Below, piece by piece: positions 38,192-51,400 of a stretch of 64,000 nt of DNA. Below the pieces are notes generated by a model that was not told the origin of the DNA, did no database searches, and was given only the letters and a program-made list of their open reading frames with translations. This DNA is from Echinococcus granulosus (taxonomy: Eukaryota; Platyhelminthes; Cestoda; Cyclophyllidea; Taeniidae), in assembly GCF_000524195.1 (NCBI RefSeq), contig NW_020170382.1, positions 2,069,233-2,133,232 on the forward strand. Direction: 5' to 3'. Position numbers and translations under genes: made by a program. Within the stretch, counting starts at the first letter, position 1. Every line of letters starts with the position of its first letter.

Positions 38192-41100
38192 TCAGTTGTC
38201 TTGATGCACTGCAGTGGTCGACCTCAGGTCGCTCGGTGCCACATGGCTACTAGGCGCCGTTCCCGGTGCGAGTCCTGCTGCTTGGGTGGCAATTTTAGCC
38301 GCATTGAGCTGGGCCTCCCTTAGCTTCTTATCCTGAGACAAGGAAGTAAGATTGAATTCCCTTTTTCGTAATATTTCTGTGCGTTTCTCGTCAAATTGGA
38401 AGAAAGAAAATTGGTTCAAGTTGAGCTGTATAGCACATAATAACTTTTTGCGGTGTAGTTATGGTGCATTGCCTCTTGATGAATTGAAACCACTTTAATA
38501 AGTGGTGCTAAGTCTCGAGAAAAGTAAAACCATCATTTTTTTAAAAAGTAGAAAGATATCCTAAACCATGAGTGATTCAACTAACTTTCTCACAGCCTTG
38601 CTAGAAGATTGATAAATAGCAATTTTAACCATCAAACCTCCAGTTTTCATACTTTAAGATTCCTAGAAGTTGCTGTGGAAAGCTACCGAGAATCGAATGT
38701 AGGATAGTAAACGATGAATCAACGGACCTAGTTGTTGAGAACTGGAAATAACTGGAACTTGTTCGTAGAATTTTGTAATTTAACTTTTGCTAAATAGATT
38801 GGTGTAATTAACGACACTGAACAGTACTTCCATTATCCAGTGGTAAGTTTATAAATGCGTACACCCTGTTTTAGGGATTCAAGTACAAAAACTGCCTTTT
38901 AAACGGTCCATTTCAACATTCTCTTTTCCGTAATACAATTTTAGAGCCCGTTGCACGGAAGTAATGATTTTTAAAAATTATACAAAAGGGCTTAAATCGT
39001 GATAAGTGGATGAGCCCCAGTGGTTTTACTTGAAATGACTTAATGTCAACGGCAGTGCCCAGAGAGTAATTAAAAAGATAATAAGCAGCAGAGTCCGATT
39101 ATTTCTAGCTTCCTTTCATACATTTTCATTCCAATGTTCTGTAACTTTTTACTATCACTGGCTGATTAGATGTTTCACGGATCGCAACGAGCTCCCAAGG
39201 CCAAAAATGGAGGTTTTTTGAACAGCAAGATATAGTAGTTGGTCTGATAGGAATTACAAAGAAGTGAAGGTGAAGCAGTCGTATACTTACGTATAGCCGG
39301 ACGATGCAGCTCAGAGGAATCCACACGATCAAAGATAGGGTGACAATGACGCTTACAATATTATCCCACAGGAGGGTGGCTAAAAAATTAAACTCAAAGC
39401 TGATCGTATTTCCTCAATAAATTAGGTCGAAAAACTACTACTACACAGCTATCTCAACGTGCTTACTAGAATACCCCCTTTAGGCCTATCTCCCTCTAAA
39501 TTACATCGCAAAACCAATGGGAAGGATATTTGTAAACAGTTCAGATCAAGATCAGTATGAAGTAGTAAATAGAAAAATTCAGGAGAATGGTTTACATTAG
39601 GAATGGGTAAAGAAAGTTTTTGCATCCCCCAGAAAACTGAGTAGAGTTCTAAAAACAACCTTTGGCGATGGAAAGTGGCCTTCAAGCACCCACAAAATAT
39701 GCACATATTTTTACGGAAAGCAAAGAGGATCTTCACTGAATACAGAGTAAAAAACACCCACATAAAAGAAAGTGTGCATTTTGTCACAAGTTTCACCCCA
39801 TATTTTCCAAGAATCATAGACAGCAGAGTTAAATCGGCGGTTGATGTTTAAATAGGGATTATGAAGAAGACGGTAACTAATAGCCATGGGAATTCCAACA
39901 TATTGTAAAGGCAGAAAAGAGGCCAACCCAGTGACGAATATTTGTGCACTGCTTTGATGTCCTGTTTAACTATGCATCTACCCACGAGATCACTTCAGTA
40001 TCTGCAGGTTGTAGTCCTACTCTACGACGTGGCCTTTAGGCCACGCCAGCAGCCTCTTCTTGCTTCAGTACGCTAGGAATATGTTTTCTTTTATACTGTT
40101 TTGGCTTGCTACGATTTTAGCAAAGACTCGAGGGGCTACATTCACAATAAATGTAGTTGAAATTTCTTTAGCAGAAGTTAAAAGGGAGAAGTTTCGCAGC
40201 GAACCCCACTACACATAAATAGACCACTTTCAATTTTAAAGGCAGCTAATTTGTGTCAATTTCTTCCATTATTCTTCAACATGAAACGACCAGTGTATGA
40301 GCTAAGCTTTCAGCACATGTTCGTCATCAGTACCACACACGTGACGATTTAGTTATCAGTTTATAATAACCTATTTTAACAGTCAAGTAGACGCATGATT
40401 TTTTTGATTTGGGGATGATTGCGATTTAATTCAGTGAAATGGAGCATCTTCTGAAAGCTATGATAGTCAATTCTCCTGTGACGTGCTAATAATTGGCTTC
40501 CATTAAGACTCACTAAATTGGAAATACTTACTCATTGTCTCGGTTGAAAGAAATAGAGGCCACAACCGTCCCACACCTTGCGTTTTCGATTCCACGCAAA
40601 CACCGCTCCGACAAAACCCCACTGCACAGGGTCGATTGTCCTCCAGATGCATTTTCACCAGCTCCGAAGTATTTCCCGCCATCGTATAACTTATTTCATA
40701 CCCTCCTGGCACTTCTACATCCATTCCAGCCATAAAAAAGTACTTTTCCTCACTTCCGCTAACATTCCTCGTTGGAAAAGGCAGCTGGTAGAGCCTCCAC
40801 GAACCGGCCTGTAATGGAGTGCTCTCCGATACCAACGACGATGAAGCTAAAGCAACTATTGGTTGGCACATGGATCGCCGCTCCTCATTAGCTGTTTCAA
40901 GGTCGAAGGAGCAGCAAATCAAGCAGGAGTCATCAGCTACGATAAGGAAATGATTACAAGAATGAAAAGGAGAAGGGATGAAAGAGAAAAGTAAAAAGAC
41001 TACCTTTGTCACAAATGCAGGTACGAAGGCCGAGGCGGGAGCAGAAGGGCAGACAGACGCCGTTGAGACAGTGCCCGTGCTCATAGCATCGACGGCCCAC

Positions 41101-44100
41101 GTCGGATACAGGCAGAGGGCCCGGACAGACTGGCGACTTACCATCACAGTGACCCGCAGACAGGCAAGGCGAGACGGTTGGGTCTGGCTCCGCACAGAGA
41201 GTCCCCTTCTTCAACAATTGACAGTCTTTCCGTAATGGAAGGAAAGTATTTGGGCATAATTATATGAACATTTTATGTTGGAGAATAGACATCTCCATCG
41301 CCTTGCCTTCGAGATTCTCAATTTACACCGACCACGGTAATATATGACCAGTGATTAAAATGCAAACGTTGCTTTAAATTTGTCCTTCAATTTCACTTTT
41401 GAATAGTCTTCGTGAGGCCATGAGTAGGTTAAGTAATCATTACATTACATTCAACACAGAAAGCCCAATGTATTGAAAACCTCTGGCTACCATATAATTT
41501 AAACATTTATTCAATTTATCTCACAGGGTGTCATTAAATTTTTAAAAACTTCTGAAAGAGAACATTTCGTGAATTCATTGTTTTCCCCGATTCTCCCTCT
41601 AGATTTATTAAATCGGTGTGGGCAAGTTTCTAGCAGGCTAATAAAATCATCCTTTTCTCTTGAAAATTTAATAAAACAGTTGCTAACCTCAACCTAATTG
41701 GCTCATGATTAAATAAATACTCAATTGTGGGGTGGGAAGACTTTAAAACAAAGTGTGGGTAGTGACTCATTTAAGGCAGGTCCGACGTTAAGCATTAAAA
41801 TTGAACCCCAGAAATAGCACAACGTTAACCCCAAGTTTACATGCCCTCGATTTGCCTTTTTAATCCATAAAATTTTAACTAGCGACGAATATAAATTGAA
41901 TTTCGTCTGAAAGCAAGTGTAGGAACAAATAGTTACCAAGATTGTTTTTTTCCGGAATCATATTAGACAGCCCTGATTAGTTGAAGGTTATTTACAATTT
42001 CAAGGCATATGGTTTTGCATGAAAGCGGCAGCCGGTAATACCGAAGGATCTACTGCATGGTGCTGTCAATGACAAGAGTCAGTTCGTTTCAAAACCGCTC
42101 GGTGAAATATGGCCCAAAGTCTTCTATAATTAATGTCATCCAAGGGAAACGGACTAAGTTTTTTTCCTTCCTGAAACTTACACAGAAGATACCCCATTTA
42201 CCTCAGAAAAATGCGTCCTTAAAATCATCAATCTCGAGGTTCAACTGCGAGTAACATCTTTCAGAGAAGTGTGGTAGCCACTTGGGCACCGGAAACATCT
42301 GATATGAAAAAAATTACGACCAATATCTTCCAGTCGAATCTTATAGGGAGTTAGGCCCCTTCTAAGAGTGACTTTTATTTAGTGGATGCCACTCTTAACG
42401 CTATCCTCCAGGCATACGTACTGCATAACTCAGATGACTTGGCCTTACCCGAAGTGCAGCATTGATGGTTGAGAGGAGAGCATTTGGCACCAGGTTTGAG
42501 TCGGCAGATGGAAGTGCAGCAGGGGTCCCGTCCCTGAGCCCCACCGACTCGCGATCCCGGGTCGCACTCCTCACCGGGATCGAGGCGCGAGTTGCCACAC
42601 TGGCTCATTGGCAGACCAGCGAAAGGTTTCTCCTCAAAGCACAGCTCCGCTCGCGACGCCAGACAGCGGCCGATTGCGCGTCGACTGCATGGAGAGAAAC
42701 GCTGTAGGCGGAAAAGGAAGTAATTTACGCTTAAAGCACTAAATTTTGATGGATTTGAAGCAGAAGAGGTAGACGTTGAAACGTAACCGTAGACCAAATC
42801 GGCGTGAAAGTTCATTCATGTCCGTCACATGTCCGACATGTGCTTCCAGATATCTATATCAGGTATTATCAATATTTTATTCAAACAGTGGTTTTTTCCG
42901 GAAAAAAAAGTGCTAAATAAAATGGTCAGGATAAAATATTACGGTATTCACAAAAATTACCCATTAAAAATCCCTTGAAATATCGTGCTACACCTGCTTG
43001 TCGATGACGCATAAAACAGAGGACACAGTAGAAATTAATCTAGAATATTCTATGAAACAGCTGTTCAAAATGGCTTCCATTTCTCAGCTAAAACTTAGCA
43101 TAGTTTTGCTAAATAATTCATTTATCTTGTTGTTCCCATATTGGAGGGACGTTTACGCCTTTACTAACTTGGTGCTTATTCAAGAAGCAGCAAACACACT
43201 GGCAACAAACTACTTAGACAGCCATATCAGATGAGTGGTGAATTTGTTAGTTTTTTTTGGAAAAAATCAGGCCAAATTCCTTGGCTTAAGCGCCGTGCAA
43301 TATATATTATCTGTATGCCCAAAAATCCGAATATAGTATTGGTTCTTTCAAGTGATTGCGGAGATCCATAATCTCAATTTCGCTAGCACCTTACCCATTC
43401 AAATATCTAAAAATTGCAATTAGAAAATGGCGTAAAATCACAAAAGAGTAATAAATTTATCCTGCCTTCAAAAATAGAGTCTACTCCAAAAAAGAAACGG
43501 TTCATGGCGTCAGTACCTGGCGTAATGCACATTGGACACATCATTCTACACATCCTAGTCTTGCTAGTTGACCACGAAAAGATCGAAGCATTAACAAATG
43601 GAGATGAGAGTAGACGGAAGTCGCTTTACTGAGCCGTCTGTGAGCCAGAATCATTTTGACAAAATGCTTAAAAATTTGGGGACGGAGAATTTGAGTCGAG
43701 CAATTTTGCCTTAACAAAAAGGAGGAACCTCCGAAGAAGGAAAATGTCTCCAAGATTGGCTTTCTTTCTTGTCATAGGGTAAGAGTGCATGGGTATTGTG
43801 CCGTTAGGTGCTATACAATATTCACTTCTTTCAACAGTTGCATACGTGCTTTCGTAGTAGTATTTCTGTGTAGCTGAATTGTCCAAGCATTATTTACTGG
43901 TACCAAAGAGCGAACACCCTCCTTTCAGCAGCCCAGCACTACGCAAGCATTATTCATCATAAAGTCACAATTCACTGAGCCAATGCCTACCGCAATCTGT
44001 TACATGAAACTACGCAAACGTCAACCATTGGGTGGCAGGGATTTTTAAAAGGGGACAAGTCGATCCATGTATGAAACTGTCTTCAATAACACGTCAAAAG

Positions 44101-47100
44101 CACAGAAGAGACTACCCAATCTCCAAGTAGGTGGTGGATACGTCATCCGCCTTATTCACCAAAATCTACACCAATTGACGTTTACGTCTTCTATATTATA
44201 ACTTTGGACCATTCCTGTTTAGTTCAAGAACTATTTCACTACGGGGACTAGATTGTGATGGTGATTTGGACAGTTAAACAAAGACTGTGTTAAACTCTTC
44301 GATCGAATCCAGATATACCTGGCGGCGCCTAGCACATGTACGACGGAGAGAAGACATAAGGGATAAAATTATGCCAATTATTTGGACAATCACTTTCTAA
44401 ATGATCGCCATAACAGTTATTGCGTGATATGCAATGAGGCAAGTTCTTGAATCGAAAGCGGACACACCATACCAAGCAGCCTAGTAACACCATGACGATG
44501 GGCAGAGAATGTGGGGGCAGATGACTCACATAGTTGTTGGCAGAGTAGCCGGGCACCGCGAAGGTGTACATGAGGAAGCGACCACCGTTCTCGGCAGAGG
44601 GGGTACACTCTGCGGTGTCGGGGTCGTGTGGCGCGCCCCAGGAGTGGCCCAACTCGTGTGCAGTCACTAACTCCGCCACGCTGCTCAGCACTTGCTCGCC
44701 CTCCGAGTCGCAGTAAGTTGTGAAGCCTGTGTTCGGTGTCAAAACTATCGAGCTCCTCGCCTTGCCCTCTGGGCCTGCATCCACGTAGTCTATCAATGAG
44801 GTAGGGGGGACGAAAGTTAATTTACAGCCCCGCCTTCAATGATGGATATATCAGACAGGCTGAAACTACGCATCTTGGGTACTTACACCTAACATGATTT
44901 GATGAGATGAGGTGAAAGCAGGTGTGATATAAACCTGCGTCCCTTGACTACTGCTTTTACCAACTCCGATGATTGCATCCATAAATCCGTGTAGTTAGCC
45001 TAATTTGTAATAGATGATGATCGTCTTCATTCTTTAATTCAATGCTTGTAATGCTGTTAGAGACTGCCGCTAATTCTAATTCAAAAGGTGCTTCAGATAG
45101 GTATTTCGTCCGACCAAAATGAAAAGATGGGGGATAAACTGCGTTCCCTTTTATTTCCAATGGTCTACACGCCAACTCTCGAGAACATACTGTGAAATTT
45201 GTACGTACACGTTTATTAAGGAGGGGGGCCTAGTTATTTTAAAAGTTTCTTTATCACTTAGGTATTTTAGTAGATGGAGATAAATACTTGTCATTTTATT
45301 TCCTTTGATCTGTACGAAGCTACAGTTGAAAGGGACTTCCTAATATGGTTACTAAACCAATACTACTAGATCAAGAAAAAAATTCGAGGTGGTGCCACGC
45401 TTGACTGACACCCGATTTCCAATAGTGAAGCTTTTTGAATTTGTCAGAGAAGCCCATAATTTATGTATTCGTGCGTTTAGCATCAGAGGTGAAATTGAAA
45501 TACATCAAAAGTTGGGATTCAGAGCACACTATCACAAAACCCTGTAAGAAACGCTTAATAAACCTACAGATAGTCAGTGGCTGTCTTCCCCCTTCCAACC
45601 ACGAAGAACACTAATTTAAAGTTATTTTCGCGACTCCAAAGAATGAATCCAAAAGACAAAGTTAATCACTGGTCTTAAAATTAAAAATAAAATAGAAATG
45701 TACTTTGAAGAGAAATGAGAGTTACTGTTGAGAGCACAGATATTTAAATCAACAGATAAATCTTTAGTTATCTAGGCAGTGCTTTAGCTTTTCAAACATA
45801 TAAAAGATTAGTTTTAAAAATATAAATTGACGTCAACCGAGTCGTACCACGAAAAGAATCCAAGTTTTCAATGCAAAAGTTTTTTTCGGGCTAAAGTAGG
45901 CTATCTTAGATTAAAGGTCGACTCTCTTCAAAAAAAAATAACCAAATACCCAAGTGTTAATTTATAAATACTGATCAGAAGTGAATTTTCGAGGTAAAAC
46001 CATATCCCGTAAGACGATAAACAGGTGAAATTTGTCATAAAAAATCCGATAATGTCTTCAATGAGACCAAAATTTAAATTGGTTAGTAAAAAATAACTAC
46101 CGAAGCAGCATATTTTAATGTATTATTTTCATTAACCTTTGACAAGCATAACGACGAAACTTAGACCCACCATCCAGCTGGACCAAGCGTTTACAAATAA
46201 CAGCGTGAATTTTAGGAAGCAAAAACCTACTTTCGACAAATTATCTGTAGAATGGCTGCCCTGTGGTAAATCTTACCTATTAAAGGGGTGTAGAACTTAC
46301 TAATTGACGAGCAAATGCCCCCTAGGTGGTGCACTGAAGGACCAGCCATCCATGACATGCCCAAAACACCGAAAGGATTCTTGGAAAATGTGAGGAAGTG
46401 GTGGAGACACGCACTTGTAAAATTCCTTCTACTGAAACTCTAGAAATCATTCCAGTGCCGTTTAACATGACAGGTAAACGTAGTATGGCTTACTTTTTAT
46501 GAGTGAAACTTACACTTAGCAAAGCTTTTGCAGAGAACACCTCATGAGAGGCAGGAGTAGGACCTGTTTCGATTGATATCTGCAAAAGTCAAAAATAGTG
46601 CAATTTGTTCGACTCACGCCCTTTATGTAGAATCCGTAACCACGTTGTGAATCATTTCCGTTCTCAACATCAATAAATTCGGTAGACATAAAAATTTCGT
46701 TTACTCTATTGAACGCCTTCACCTATGAATGGATGGATAGAATTGCGATGCAGGTAAGCCTACGATGATGTCCACGGTTTTCGCGTAGTCATGACTTCCC
46801 ACATGAGCAAAGAAACTATAATCGGCAACAAAATGAAGACCACAAAATCTTTTAGCGGGCGGCAGTCCACGCCTGTGTCGCATTTTCCGATCTTCAATGG
46901 ATACGGGTCAATAATGAACACCAAAACACACCATTCGAAATGATCTGGTTATATTTAGCAAGAGGAGAAAGCTTGTCATACGACAGTGATCTATAAAAAC
47001 AGAATTAATTTAATCAGAAAGTCACATGTTAGGGAGAATAACATCGCTCAAACGGTATGCCAAAATTTTCGGACTGGTAGACCATTGTTCAAAATACGAA

Positions 47101-48003
47101 AGGGGCTGGATGAATAAAAATATGGTTTGGAATAACGCCAAACCTCAAAAAGGTAAACCTCCCCATCAGTTTTTATAGTAGCGTAGAATTCATCTCTCGA
47201 TCCAATTAAAATGTTAACCTTAGAGTCTGCATCGTTTTTCAGATGGCCATGTAGCTCCTCAGGTAGCTCAACTTTGTGACGTATAATTTCATCGCCTTGT
47301 ATTAAATTCAGCTCCGTCTTGTAAATCAAAGTAGAAGATAAATTTAATTCGATCGAAAAATTACTAAAGAAGTCAAACTTGCAGAACAAATACAACTTAC
47401 CGACCTAAGGCAGCAAAATATATGCTTGAAGGCACAGCTTTCGATCTTATTGGGTGATTTATCACATCGTAAGCCAAAAGGTTTTTAAGCTCAATTCCTG
47501 TTTAATTGAAACAATGAACATTTGTGCAAGTATATGCAAAGGCCAGAATTTATACCGGCTTAGGTTTTATTTGAAAAACCTAACAAGTGTACTGATCGTA
47601 TCAAACATCAAACAATTGGGAAAAACGCAAAATAAACCTTCCAGTAACAGACTTCATGCTACTTCCAAAAAAGTCAAGTGAATAAGTGATCCTATGGGTA
47701 ACCATGGAGCATATAGCGCTTATCAAAGCTAGTAAATATTTTTACAAATACGTAGCGTAATAAAGTCGCATGTAATGTATTGCACATTGATAAAATACAT
47801 AGACACCCGGATGGACCGGGAAACGGTTTTCTAAAATTTTCAATTTGTAACATTACAAAGAACTTGACGAGTACGAGTAGAACGTGGATGAGAATGCGTA
47901 GCAAGAAGCGTTTAGAATAAAGTAGTATCAAATACGTACGATTAGCAAAGGATACAGGGAGACTAAGGAATATGATCTGTGCAACACAAGACAAAACATG
48001 CAT
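38192..48003 (-). CDS. ADAM17: ADAM17/TACE-like transmembrane metalloprotease, copy A
   Basis: Fifteen in-frame exons: 48003-47940, 47497-47401, 47363-47144, 47105-47026, 46990-46932, 46891-46764, 46722-46618, 46579-46514, 46439-46301, 44789-44530, 42701-42449, 41225-41004, 40936-40532, 39379-39291 and 38425-38192. The product is 806 residues (human ADAM17 824). Order: signal peptide MHVLSCVAQIIFLSLPVSFA; prodomain; furin-like site RKMRHRR; reprolysin-type domain with zinc site HELGHSWGAPHD (H364); disintegrin domain CGNSRLDPGEECDPG; Cys-rich membrane-proximal region; one membrane span (about 705-728, VSVIVTLSLIVWIPLSCIV); a 77-aa tail. The membrane exon DNIV...WIP matches ADAM17 closely and not ADAM10. 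ADAM17 sheds membrane-anchored ligands such as TNF and EGF-like factors; the substrates here are unknown. The first eight introns are mostly 35-74 nt, later ones exceed 1 kb. Tandem partner: copy B. Confidence 0.9.
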
Positions 48004-48461
48004 GTTTTTGTTTGAGAAATTGTAAGCTTCGAAATCCTATAACACTATAAAGCCCAGGGATAGCCTATACGAAAATATCACTGCACGAATTCTCAACCTT
48101 GGGGCTGTGCTTGGATGATTAAAACATCTTAAATAAGGTTTATCAGATAATGAAAGCATGTCTTAAGAAATTATTTCGCATAACATCATAAAAAATAATA
48201 CTTTACTAAATGGTCTGCAGCGAGGAGCCAGAGAATGTTGGAGTTTTGTTGTAGAAAAATATATTTTTGCCTGATGTGGTAAAGGAGTCCGTGGTCCTCT
48301 CTTCCACTTATACTTTCACACCTTTTAGACGAGAAGAGTGCTCATAGAATTATGTCCTTTATTTGGACGGTAACTTGGGTGTGTACGGGTTCTCAAGGCT
48401 TAGGGGGACCTGAGTTCTTCATCTCAGCTGCGTCAAGTGGTTAGTATAACTTTACCGAGTC
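48004..48461. other. 458-bp spacer between the tandem ADAM17 copies
   Basis: This must contain the end of copy B and the promoter of copy A, unless the pair is transcribed together and resolved by trans-splicing. No poly(A) signal or further exon stands out. Confidence 0.6.
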
Positions 48462-51400
48462 TCACCCAAAAGGCGTTGTTAAGCCAAAAGAGATTGAATT
48501 ACTGATATCTGTACAATATTTTCGGGTCAAACGAAATACTTGCGTTGACTTTGAAAGCCAAATAAGCGCTACAATTCTTGACACTCCATTCTTGTACTCC
48601 CTAATTCTGTGCCTTACAAAGGAACCTTCAAAATAATCAGGTTCTCTAGTAGGTAGGATCTGCCATACGTAGCTTTGGGACGTAGAAGGCTCTTCCAACT
48701 ACGAATTAAACTGCGAGATTTTGAGCTTGCCGTTATTTTAAGTGCAGGGGAATTTCGTCAGAATGTCATGTGGCTGAGATGAAAGCTGGAATCACGGACA
48801 CTGGAGATCCCGCTACGTTAAGCCCACAACCACAGCAGGTAATGGCCTGCTGGACCTCCACAAATTATTATGATGTTCATTCTAGTATGATTTGAAGGGC
48901 AAAAGTCAGGATTCCATTGTGCTAATCCGCTAAAGTACTAGATCTTTTAGGGGCAATCACGATTTCACCAAGGATGGGATTTAAGTTAATTTTAGAAAGG
49001 CCTTTGTCATATTTTTCAATCCGAAGGTTTCTTGCTGGAAATATTAAGTAAGTTTTGAAATACCTCCCCACTTTCCATGCACTATCGTACCATTAAGGAG
49101 AATTTTCGACAAACAATATAGCCCAGTTTTCACAACACCTAGTTAGTAAGCCAGACCAACAGCCTCCATTATACGTTATTGGTATCTTTTGTACTTGTCG
49201 CAGAGTCTCGAGTTTTTGTTACTCTTGAAGAACGAAATCTCGACCTCTCGCGCAAATTTTGAATCCTTGATATTGAGGCATTGGTAATTCTTCGCCGCGT
49301 CTGAGCCAGGTTTTCGTCCTATAAGCACATTATGTCGTATATAGAATTTAGAATGTACATTAACATGGAAATGGAGGCTTCACAGCAAACTACATGGTGC
49401 TCTAGGAGGTGAAGGGGGTGCACTTCAAAGTAAAGTCTGATTATATTTAACAGCTGAAGGTTATCCAGTAATATCTGATTTTGTAACCATGTCGACTCTT
49501 TCGCTTAAACTCGACGTATTTGTCAAAATGTAAAAAAGTGTCCAAGACTATGAAATTCATTGAAAGGTTGTATGAAGGCAGAAATAGCTGACAAATTAGG
49601 TTATTAACAGCTGTAATTTCTAACTAAGGCTGCATATTTCCATGGCAATTTTCAACCAAGGTGAATGTGGGTCACTTGAATAACGGGATATCACGTGTCG
49701 AGGAAAAGCAGGGGCTAAAAAGTTCCAGAAGCGGCGAAGTTGCTAGAAGATTCCTGCAAACTTACCGCAATGCAAATCAGCAAACATAGCGGAACCCAGA
49801 CAAGAACACTGAAGGCAATCACTAGGTAAATTATGTGGTCCCAAAACTTTTGCGCTGAAGCAAAAATATTTTGATGTAGGCATTCAACAAAGGTTTAATA
49901 AATCTTATTTAAAGCTTTTAAGAAGGAATGACAAGATGCCCAGAAATATGAATAATTGGTGTTACTGTTTTACGCAACTTTTAAATGGGTTGTTGCTACA
50001 GGGGACAGTTTTATAAAATAAAACTGTTCTACCTTAGTAGGTAAACATGTAATTACGTGAAGGCGAAAAATAAAGAGTTGTACATTTGTCTACTTACAGA
50101 GAGACTCGCCACCAAGTAGGTCTACAATACCACTAAAACTAGCGTCCTTTGGACCGATCAGCTTGAAGCACTTTCCCCGTTTACATCGTCCATTGGGGCA
50201 GGGTGTGACATCGTCCAGGAATAGGATGGCGAGGCCCTTGGGGTTGGGACTGTCGACCATCTGATCGCTAGCGATAGCGTAATGCAGCTCCTTCACCATG
50301 TCCCCATAAGCACCAAAGTTAGCACGCATCTCAACTCGTGTCAATGCAAGGATGAGGTCCTTTCGGTGGGGCGCCGAGAAGTTGCCGAATTCGAGGGCTC
50401 GAGAGGCGTTGTGGCTCACCACAGCGAGGATTGGGCGGCAGACGGTGGAGAAATTCCCACTTGCGTACCTCCATGTTGGATCTACGGCTAACTTGAGGAG
50501 GCAGCAGACTTTACATGAATAGGGCTCTAAAAATGTAGTGGAACGATGTACGCACTTTACTTTTGATTCCTCAGTTGTCCTGAAATAGACAAAAGCTCAT
50601 TTTTGAAATGACATGACACAAGTTGCTTCACAATGCTGACCAAGAATAGCTGAGGGGACATGAGTTAAGGATAGCTTAATCCAAGTTTCTCCTGCAAGCC
50701 ATGTTTAGATGAAAGGCACATTTTGAAAAGGTCTGAGGGAATTCTCAACGGGCTTCAGCACCTAACACCATTGCTAAATACTCAAATACTCCTTTCTCAA
50801 ACATTGTATCCTATGTGCATAGCTTAACGAATTCATGAAATTATGTTAAATGTTTTTATCTGCTAAACAAGTTGACCCCTCTAGTCATATTTTAGAAATA
50901 TGTGAGCAAAAAAGAATGTGTATAAGCGAGTGTTTACCATCTTTATTCCTCTTGCAAAAAATGTCTGGTTCATTAACACAATTTTGCTAACATATACGAA
51001 TAACTAAAGTATTTTATTTTCTTTTCCTTTTTTAAATGCTAGACGATTGTGGTATTTATAAGAAACTAAGGGCGTAACTACCAAATTACATGCAAGATCA
51101 GGAATTGTAAAATCGCAAGTGGAATGCACGCATGAAAAACAATTAAGCAGCTCAATATCCATAGCTTGAAGGCCGATCTGATAAATTCATATTAATTACT
51201 AATTTTGTGTGTAATAGTTCTGCACCATCATTTAGAAAACACTAACACATATCTTGTGGAATTTTCCTCAATTGGGTGTACTTGTCCAACTCCGGAACTG
51301 CAAGCATTGGTCATGAACATCTTTTGAAATGCCACACTAAATAATTTTAATCCTCACCGTCGCACTGACAAGGTTTCAGTCCAATTCGCGTGCAAAAGTC

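Noticed and set aside
44957..45175. A 72-codon minus-strand frame inside ADAM17 copy A intron 9, first taken as an exon
   Set aside because: The phase-1 exon ending at 46301 joins the exon starting at 44789 exactly as in ADAM17 and in copy B, and the frame has no ADAM similarity.
46872..46932. Alternative splice for ADAM17 copy A exon 5/6 using a donor at 46921 and acceptor before 46872
   Set aside because: It keeps the frame but removes the furin-like RHRR site. The chosen sites give an exon the same length as in copy B and the same split Asp codon.
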